Assembly (NCBI RefSeq): GCF_020536995.1
Contig: NC_068362.1
Span: 96,159,085 to 96,223,084, forward strand
Direction of reading: 5' to 3'
Origin: Dreissena polymorpha
Lineage: Eukaryota > Mollusca > Bivalvia > Myida > Dreissenidae
DNA: 64,000 nt
The notes under the pieces are model-generated. The model was given only the letters and a program-made list of their open reading frames with translations, was not told where the DNA came from and did not search any database. Within the stretch, counting starts at the first letter, position 1; every line of letters begins with the position of its first letter. A program made the position numbers and the translations under genes. Positions 59,001 through 64,000 of this stretch are shown here, piece after piece.

Positions 59001-62000
59001 TCCTACGTCAAAAATTGTGGTTGCTATGGCAAAAAAAATAAAAATAAAATAAATCTGAAAATGGTGGAATTTCTGACAATGGTGGAGCCGGTAGGGGACC
59101 ATATTGCTTGACAATAGCCTTGTTTAATTTGTTCACTTGCATATGATTCACTTTATGGAACAAAATGACGAAATTTTCCTTCCTTGGGATTTTTCAGAAG
59201 GCAATTATATTTTGGAAACAACTATAATAATAGGAGATGTTTCCATTCCGTTGAGTAAAGATCCCAACCATGTGATAAGTTTTTATAGCCAAAAAATATA
59301 TATAAACATCCAGTCATGTATAGAACAGAGAAAGTTTTTACCAGTGTTTTGATCTATTTGAGCAACGCTCTGGGAAACCAACGTCATGCAGTCTGCTCAT
59401 GTTAATTAAGGACGACACTATCCATTGTCCCCATTGTAGGTTGGTGCCCGTTTGATTGCCCACGCAGGCAGTCTGACCAACCTGGCCAAGTATCCTGCCT
59501 CTACTGTACAGATCCTGGGAGCTGAGAAGGCACTCTTCAGGTAGCTGGCTCCTTTATGTTCAGCAGCAGTGTTACTTTTACCCTTTGCATGCTGGGAAAT
59601 TTGTTGTCTGCTAAAATGTTGTCTGCAGAATTTCTAAAATTAGCATTTTCTTTGATTTTTTCAAAGAATACTTTCAGAATAGCAAACAGTTTGGATCCTG
59701 ATGAGAAGCCACGTTTTGTGGCGTCTCATCTGGATCCAAACTGTTTGCAAAGGCCTTCAAAATTCGGTTCCAGCACTGAAAGAGTTAAGGGCATATATAG
59801 GGCTGAACTAAGACCCCATTCAGTTGAGCCCTATTCCCTATTTGTGCATTATCTTGGTCATTTACTAAAGGTCATAAATGCAAATTGTTTTATAATAAAT
59901 AGAGTATAACAAGGTATAAATTTTATTATGCATTCATGGGGCCAATACTTTTCCTGTCAAAGGTAAAAAATATCAAAATTTTATGATTGGTGAAATATTT
60001 ATGAAATGAATATCAACCTGTTACATATGCATATTGTGTATTGCTCTCTTTAAAACAAATGTTTCATGTTACATAATGTATCTTAAGTAATTCAGATACT
60101 AACCGTTTGTCTATATGATATTTTATAAAGAGTTTATGTTTGTTTTCAGGGCATTAAAGACGAAAGGAAACACCCCCAAGTATGGTCTCATTTTTCATTC
60201 AACATTCATTGGACGGGCTGGTGCCAAAAACAAGGGCAGGATATCACGCTACCTGGCCAACAAGTGTTCTATTGCTTCAAGAATTGACTGCTTCTCAGGT
60301 AATGGAATACACTGGTGTTAAGAACTAACAAGAAAGTTTTAATGAGGAGTCATTGTCATTTTCCTGTTCAGTTTTACCACCAAGTGGTCGCTTAATCCAA
60401 GATGTTGACATCAAAATACAATGTACTTGAAAATCAGTGGTCGCTGGTCAAGACAAAAGTTGCTTAATACAATATCAAAATAGAGTGAAATTGCTTGGGG
60501 AGAATTCTAAGTGGTCGCATAAGACAAAGGTGGCTTAATTCAAGTGGTCTCATTCACAAGATTAACTGTAGTTCTCTACTAAGTGTTTGCAAATCATGCC
60601 CCTGTGCAGGGATGGCGAAATCTCAAAAAACTATACTTGTCCACGGACAACCATTTAGGAAATTTAACTTGCCCGTTGCTGAACTACACTTGTCCGTTAA
60701 TGTTTATATAAATTATAAACGCATTTATTGATTAATGTTAAATAATGTGGAATATATCAAAATGAGTATGATTTGCTTATTTTGTTTATAATTGTATTTC
60801 AATGGCACATTCATTATAGCAGTATATTATAAACCATATAAAGACTTTCTCAAACTTTAAATCTTGCGAAGCAAGTGTTATTAAAACATGTGCTGAACAT
60901 AAGTACATTGTAATCTAAACAAATTAAACTAGTCCAATATGTGGACCTCATCAGACTGAGGCTCCGCTACTGGTAGCAATTTGATTATATAAACTGGTAA
61001 CCATTGAAAATCTGTTAGCCAAGTTTCTTGAAAAGTTCTGGTGCGTTAACTTAGATCATATTTTTTATCATAATCTTTCTTAGTTTTTTGGGAGGTGGGC
61101 TGCTCAAAGCTTCGGGTTTCTGGTCTGTTGTTGAAGATTAAAAAAAAAAGTTTCATCTGTACCATTAAAGTCGTCTTAAATAACAAGGTAGACCGTGTTT
61201 TGATTATCTTAGATTGATACTTTTAATTTCCGTCTGATTGTAAAAATAAAGAAACCAGTCTGCACACTGTCTAACAGTCAGGCTGAATGTTGAGAATGCG
61301 GCATGCTCCCGGTCTCTTGCAGAATAAGGGAGATCACTGTGTGTCAACATCCGGTTTTGTAAAACTTAATTACGGCTTTAATAGAAGGTATTTTTGTATA
61401 CCTGGACGCGACTTTTAAAAAACTTGTTGTCCACGGACAACTTAATTGAAAAAAGTCAGTTGCCCAGACAAGCAAATGTACGACTCGGGCAACTCGGAAA
61501 TTTGATTTCGCCACCCCTGCTGTGGTAAAAAATAGCCATGCCTTAGGGTTAGAGAGGGGGGGGGATGTTTTTAATTGAATTTATAGGTGGTATGTTGCAT
61601 AAGGTTGTGGTCCTCTACCAATATTGTTGGAATTATACCTTAAAACTGGCCCCTCTTGTTATGTGATTAAAAGTCTTTGCTGGATCTATGTACAAATGAA
61701 GAATTTAGTTGTAACATGTACGGGGGATAGGGAATTTTCCTCCTGTGTGCTGGTTGTTAAATCACGTTCCTATCAAGGTTTCATTGTCACAATGAAACCT
61801 TGATCTGATATTGAGTGGCAGGCCAATAATTGTGCTCGATGTTTCAGACATGCCCACATCAGTGGAGTTTCTTAATTGTGCTCGATGTTTCAGACATTCC
61901 CACGTCGGTGGAGTTTTTCTTATTGTGCTCGATGTTTCAGACATGCCCATGTCGGTGGAGTTTTTAAATTGTGCTCAATGTTTCAGACATCCCCACGTCA

Positions 62001-62293
62001 GTGGAGTTTTTTAATCGTGCTGGATGTTTCAGACATCCCCACGTAAGTGGAGTTTTTTAATTGTGCTTGATGTTTCAGACATCCCCACGTAGGTGGCGTT
62101 TTTTTAATTGTGCTAGATGTTTCAGACATCCCCACATAGGTGGAGTTTTTTAATTGTGCTCGATGTTTCAGACATCCCCACGTCGGTGTATGGAGAGTTT
62201 CTACGTCAGCAGGTGGAGGACAGACTCAAGTTCTACGAGACTGGAGAGGCACCCAAGAAGAACGTTGATGTGATGCATGAGGCTGTGCAAGAG
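47090..62293 (+). CDS. NOP56: NOP56 nucleolar protein 56, first nine exons, partial
   Basis: Exons 47090-47092, 49712-49919, 53690-53857, 56512-56710, 57611-57798, 58162-58313, 59440-59540, 60150-60298 and 62172-62293 join in phase to 430 codons. NOP56 pairs with NOP58, fibrillarin and 15.5K/SNU13 in box C/D snoRNPs that guide rRNA 2'-O-methylation in the nucleolus. Visible parts are the NOP5NT domain (about residues 5-70), the coiled coil around [15 protein letters not shown], and the RNA/15.5K-binding Nop domain with [40 protein letters not shown] and [18 protein letters not shown]. It is near-identical to human NOP56 in these blocks and lacks the features that set NOP58 apart. The KKE/K-rich tail of about 160 residues is expected beyond the right edge. 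Confidence 0.96.
47443..48906. mobile_element. TIR element with a nested second element
   Basis: The ends TCATACATGCCATA and TATGGCATGTATGA are inverted, flanked by CTTTT on both sides (47438-47442, 48907-48911). Subterminal CCGGGACATTT motifs are repeated at both ends. The element at 47952-48464 lies inside it. In NOP56 intron 1. Confidence 0.7.
47952..48464. mobile_element. CAGNG-type TIR element, 513 bp, nested
   Basis: The ends CAGGGGTTTTTC and GAAAAACCCCTG are exact inverted repeats. ATTGT flanks both sides. Subterminal TTCCCAA motifs recur. An A-run then T-run, each about 20 long, forms a perfect hairpin near 48053-48094. Confidence 0.8.
48944..49330 (+). repeat. Second copy of the BNIP3-intron-1 repeat
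   Basis: Homologous to 19890-20245. It contains the inverted pair AGTCCATATAAACGGACT and a CCATGGCGG core, plus CCAATATGGCGG near its right end. Confidence 0.65.
49712..49919 (+). CDS. NOP56: NOP56 exon 2 (NOP5NT domain)
   Basis: After the acceptor ATCTTGCAG the frame reads [20 protein letters not shown] through SFSPFKSG and NSISEG. Human has VLFEHAVGYALL. The methionine at 49721 is an alternative start if the tiny exon 1 is wrong. Confidence 0.93.
49950..51783. mobile_element. AGCTCACCTG element with tandem array, copy 3
   Basis: Starts TTTTTTAGCTCACCTGATTT and ends CTCTCAGGTGAGCGAACTAG, then GGCCCTCTTG. The interior is about ten units of ~165 bp, several carrying poly-G runs of 11-16 bases. 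Minus-strand frames of up to 198 codons are tandem-repeat artefacts. In NOP56 intron 2. Confidence 0.78.
51835..53035. mobile_element. TA-flanked TIR element (Tc1/mariner-pogo-like), 1.2 kb
   Basis: The ends CCGTATAACGTTGTGTATAA and, at the right, TTATACATAACTTTTTACGG are inverted with TA on each side. No transposase. The stretch at about 52030-52330, read in reverse, is homologous to about 5530-5830 of the hAT-like element in the BOD1-like gene. Confidence 0.72.
53320..53515. mobile_element. Partial relative of the 47952-48464 element
   Basis: Shares CCGATCCCAAACCGAAATTAT, a poly-T run, AAGTGTCTTAT and TTCCCAAAATGGCCAGGAAAA. The left end is not recognisable. Confidence 0.55.
53690..53857 (+). 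CDS. NOP56: NOP56 exon 3
   Basis: Encodes [20 protein letters not shown], then [11 protein letters not shown] and VVPEVVRG. The acceptor is TTTTGTGTAG and the donor GTATAG. Confidence 0.95.
53888..54146. mobile_element. TGTCCCCTACCGG element, copy 1
   Basis: The ends TGTCCCCTACCGG and CCGGTAGGGGACA are exact inverted repeats. A TGCTTGGCAATAGTCTTGTT tail follows in both full copies, so the true element may extend about 30 bp further. Second copy at 58821-59099. Confidence 0.75.
54562..55200 (+). mobile_element. Element with four ~130-bp tandem units
   Basis: Starts TTTTATGTCCCCCTTCGAAG. Four near-identical units follow, each with ATGGTTTCCGGATGATAACT, CATGAAACTTCATA and GGTCAAGGTCACAGTGAC. 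The first three are almost identical, implying recent expansion. In NOP56 intron 3. Confidence 0.8.
55262..55410. repeat. CCCTTTCCCACT repeat, partial copy
   Basis: Shares CATAAAACCAGAAAA and TGCTGTTTGCTGCTCATC with 28727-28925 and 58344-58515; the beginning is missing. Confidence 0.55.
55457..56220. mobile_element. CAGNG-type TIR element, 764 bp
   Basis: The ends CAGGGGACAAAAAT and ATTTTTGTCCCCTG are exact inverted repeats. TGGTA flanks both sides (55452-55456, 56221-56225). Subterminal CACTCGTCCTGCAGGAC motifs recur at both ends. Confidence 0.83.
56268..56490. mobile_element. Foldback MITE with GGGCATAATGC ends, next to NOP56 exon 4
   Basis: Matches 12604-12860: TCTGAGAAAATTGGGCATAA, AGATTAGCCTGTGCAA with CGCACAGGCTAATC, and the closing TGTTTTCTCAGAACACGACT. 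Its end is about 20 bp from the exon 4 acceptor. Confidence 0.78.
56512..56710 (+). CDS. NOP56: NOP56 exon 4
   Basis: Encodes [19 protein letters not shown] and the highly conserved [20 protein letters not shown] followed by [18 protein letters not shown]. The acceptor GTCATGGCTAG has a poor pyrimidine tract because a MITE ends about 20 bp upstream. Confidence 0.96.
57205..57608 (+). repeat. 28-30-bp minisatellite running into the exon 5 acceptor
   Basis: About 14 units of CAATCTGTTCCCAATGTGTG plus ACATTTCC. The unit also alternates with CAATTTGTGTGACATTTCC. The last unit changes CCCAA to CCCAG and is the splice acceptor of exon 5. Minus-strand frames rich in [12 protein letters not shown] are artefacts. 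Confidence 0.88.
57611..57798 (+). CDS. NOP56: NOP56 exon 5
   Basis: Encodes [29 protein letters not shown] and [15 protein letters not shown]. The acceptor CTGTTCCCAG is the last unit of a minisatellite that fills the preceding intron end. Confidence 0.96.
58162..58313 (+). CDS. NOP56: NOP56 exon 6
   Basis: Encodes [20 protein letters not shown] through LSTLIGDL. The junctions are phase 1 in and phase 0 out. Confidence 0.96.
58344..58515. repeat. CCCTTTCCCACT repeat, copy 2
   Basis: Starts TTAACCCTTTCCCACTGGC, 30 bp after the NOP56 exon 6 donor. It has the same inner blocks as 28727-28925. Confidence 0.65.
58821..59099. mobile_element. TGTCCCCTACCGG element, copy 2
   Basis: The ends are TGTCCCCTACTGG and CCGGTAGGGGACC. 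The inner sequence (GGACTTATGGTTTGC, TTTTCTGGATCCTGCGATAA, GGCAATATGGACATTAT) matches 53888-54146. Confidence 0.75.
59440..59540 (+). CDS. NOP56: NOP56 exon 7 (Nop domain)
   Basis: Encodes [20 protein letters not shown] and [14 protein letters not shown], which is almost invariant among eukaryotes. Confidence 0.97.
59578..59788. mobile_element. TTAACCC MITE, copy 3
   Basis: From TTACCCTTTGCATGCTGGGA to CCAGCACTGAAAGAGTTAA, with the GATGAGAAGCCAC / GTGGCGTCTCATC hairpin. It begins about 38 bp after NOP56 exon 7. Confidence 0.75.
60150..60298 (+). CDS. NOP56: NOP56 exon 8 (Nop domain)
   Basis: Encodes [19 protein letters not shown], then [19 protein letters not shown] and [11 protein letters not shown]. 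This is the core of the Nop RNA-binding domain. Confidence 0.97.
60607..61519. mobile_element. CAGNG-type TIR element, 913 bp
   Basis: The ends are CAGGGATGGCGAAATC and GATTTCGCCACCCCTG. CTGTG flanks both sides. Subterminal TTGTCCACGGACAA and TTGCCC motifs occur at both ends. In NOP56 intron 8. Confidence 0.8.
61822..62190 (+). repeat. 46-bp minisatellite containing the exon 9 splice acceptor
   Basis: Eight units of TTTTTTAATTGTGCTCGATG-TTTCAG-ACATCCCCACGTCGGTG. The TTTCAG ends fall at 61847, 61893, 61940, 61986, 62032, 62078, 62125 and 62171. Only the last is followed by the NOP56 reading frame. Confidence 0.93.
62172..62293 (+). CDS. NOP56: NOP56 exon 9 (last visible)
   Basis: Encodes [19 protein letters not shown] and [16 protein letters not shown], with a phase-0 donor (GAG then GTAGGG). 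Its acceptor is the eighth and last copy of a tandemly repeated 3' splice site. Confidence 0.94.
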
Positions 62294-62317
62294 GTAGGGG
62301 GCAGCTGGGTGAAGTTC

Positions 62318-62400
62318 TGTTCAACAATTTGCATGTTGGGATATTTGTCGTCTGCTAAATTGTTGTCTGCTTAATTTCTAAAATTAGCATTTTCTTCACT
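62318..62400. mobile_element. Truncated TTAACCC MITE
   Basis: Matches the first 80 bp of the 59578-59788 copy (GCATGTTGGGATATTTGTCG, AAATTAGCATTTTCTT). It then stops where the next repeat begins. Confidence 0.65.
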
Positions 62401-62401
62401 T

Positions 62402-62770
62402 TTTAGCTCGACTATTATATATGAAATATATATAGTGGAGCTTTCCTACTCACCCCGGCGTTCTGTCCCTTGACAAATTGCTTTTATATTTTGCATACTT
62501 CTTTATCAACATGACCCTAACCTATTAACAAGAGCAGACAACTGTATCAAGCATTTTGTAGGAATTATGGGCCTTTTTTGTCTTTGCAACTTTGAATATT
62601 TTGTTTAATTTTGTGTTTAGTTCCACTTTACTTCTAAAGTTTCAAGGCTATTGCTTTCAAACTTCAAATACTTTCTTACTATCATGATGTTACTGTACCT
62701 TGCAAGTTGAATTTGACCTTGACATTTGAATGACCTTGACCCTCAAGGTCAAATTAATAAATTTTGCTTA
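62402..62770. repeat. AGCTCGACTATT interspersed repeat
   Basis: Starts TTTAGCTCGACTATTATATA with the inverted ATATATAGTGGAGCTTTCCT. It runs into GACCTTGACCCTCAAGGTCA-type sequence typical of the local repeat families. No end was defined. Confidence 0.55.
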
Positions 62771-62877
62771 AATTGCCATAACTTCTTTATTTAACATCAG
62801 ATTTGATTCATTCTTTGACAAAACAACACTTACCTGACATACCACAATGGACTCCACCCAAACTATCCCCCACCCCA

Positions 62878-62928
62878 GAATCCCCCCCCCCCCCAAAAAA
62901 AAATTCTTTTTTTTCTTTTTTTTTGAAA
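62878..62928. repeat. Poly-C / poly-A / poly-T low-complexity run
   Basis: Thirteen C followed by A- and T-runs. No function inferred. Confidence 0.8.
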
Positions 62929-62952
62929 GATCAACTATTAAATGACCACACA

Positions 62953-63070
62953 CAGAGCTACAGATAAGCTGCGTATTTGCGTAAATACGCAATAAAAAAT
63001 AGGTTGATACGCATTTTGTTTCAAACTCTGTGCGTACCGGTACGCAAAACAAATCGCCGATACCCAATTC
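62953..63070. repeat. Relative of the 3257-3977 element end
   Basis: CAGATAAGCTGCGTATTTGC and GTAAATACGCAATAAAAA resemble the left end of 3257-3977. The partner end was not found. 63071-63396 holds nothing recognised. Confidence 0.45.
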
Positions 63071-63396
63071 GAGCCGCCTTCTATGCGTAATGAAAAATCC
63101 TGTTTTGTTTTGGCCGTTTTGACTCGAGTCTTAATCGACAAGCGTTTGTTTTATCTGGTAAAGTATTTACCATTCATTTAGATGATAACACATGCGAGTC
63201 AAACAAAATGGCGTCTCGAGGCAAACGAAAAGTTCCGCAAAAATACAAAAAAAGTATAGATTCCTTTGTCGTGTTAAATAAATCAAAATCTTAAACAATT
63301 GCAAAGGACATAGTAAATGACATTAATAACTCCATGTTTTGTTCCGTGGACATCTGCGGAAGTATTTTAGATGAACTTGTTGATGGGATGAACAGC

Positions 63397-63757
63397 GGGC
63401 TGGAACGGTGTTGGGATAGTATAATAACGTGTGTTAAGACCGAAAATGCCAAAAAATAATTTTTAATGTAATAATAGTAACCCTAACCCTAATCCTAGTT
63501 CTCCAAAATAAGATTTTCAGTGCCTTGTGCTGTAAGTTGTTATTGTTTATTGATAGAGCCATGTCTTAGCTACGTCTAAATGCCAAAGTGGTTTATTTGT
63601 ATTATATTTTGGCAATGCAACCGGACTCTGACTGATGGCTGTCAGAAAATAAAACAAATAAGTTGAAACCCGTGTTACTATTATTATATTTAATTTTGGT
63701 TTTGGGCATTTTCGGTCAAAATACACTATATTATACTATCCAAACACCATTCCAGCC
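63397..63757. repeat. Inverted repeat, ~84-bp arms
   Basis: The left arm (63397-63480, GGGCTGGAACGGTGTTGGGA...) mirrors the right arm (about 63674-63757, ...CCAAACACCATTCCAGCCC) with few differences. The spacer is about 190 bp. Likely a MITE; no target duplication was resolved. 63758-64000 shows nothing else. Confidence 0.7.
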
Positions 63758-64000
63758 CCCTTAGATGGGGTGTGTTATGTTTCCAAAACGAAAGTACTGG
63801 CCCATATTGGAACAAAAACAATTAGAAACACATTCGATGAGTAGGCTGAGAAATTCCCTTGGCTTCAGATTGTTGAATCTGGTAGCAGAAAGATAGAACA
63901 ACCAATACTGAAATTGAATACATAACAACGACTTTGTGTAGGTAAGGTTTTGAGAAGCTAAATTCATGTTCTAATGCAATTACCCAATTCACTTGTTTGT

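Overview
The window looks like a bivalve mollusc genome. It is AT-rich, its genes have long introns, and it is crowded with non-autonomous DNA transposons, minisatellites and tRNA-derived repeats. Several repeats, such as those opening with AGCTCACCTG and the GGGCATAATGC foldback MITE, are of kinds I associate with bivalves. A dreissenid mussel is my guess, from memory and not from any search. I find no viral genes and no intact transposase.

Three conserved genes are supported by exon-by-exon translation with matching splice phases. (1) On the minus strand, from the ATG at 12213 down to 3983, is the 5' part of a BOD1/BOD1L1-like gene with a COMPASS-Shg1 domain: five exons, 302 codons, continuing beyond the window's left edge. 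(2) On the plus strand, 18728-39709, is a complete BNIP3/NIX mitophagy receptor: six exons, 182 residues, with a WVDL LC3-interacting motif, a DWIWDWSS block and a C-terminal membrane helix that keeps the H...G...G dimer residues. (3) On the plus strand, 47090-62293, are the first nine exons (430 codons) of NOP56, the box C/D snoRNP core protein. Its first coding exon carries only the ATG. The lysine-rich C-terminal tail lies beyond the right edge.

Layout: 1-2463 is a large inverted repeat cut by the window edge. 2467-12213 holds the BOD1-like gene, whose introns carry a TIR element sitting on a splice donor, a 41-bp minisatellite and two hAT-like elements with perfect 8-bp target duplications. 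12214-18727 is the divergent intergenic region between BOD1-like and BNIP3, with a foldback element of about 2.95 kb and an array of eight GGGGATTTCGGTA hairpins. 18728-39709 is BNIP3, with PIF/Harbinger-like elements, tandem duplications and two tandem-repeat elements in its introns. 39710-47089 is BNIP3 3' sequence and intergenic DNA with one SINE and one MITE. 47090-64000 is NOP56, whose introns are packed with repeats.

The three genes do not form a pathway; they are simply neighbours. The most interesting features are where repeats meet splicing. The 3' splice site of NOP56 exon 9 is the last of eight tandem copies of the whole acceptor. The exon 5 acceptor is the final unit of a minisatellite. 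The exon 4 acceptor lies about 20 bp from a MITE that carries its own acceptor-like end. The last visible BOD1-like donor lies inside the target-site duplication of a transposon.
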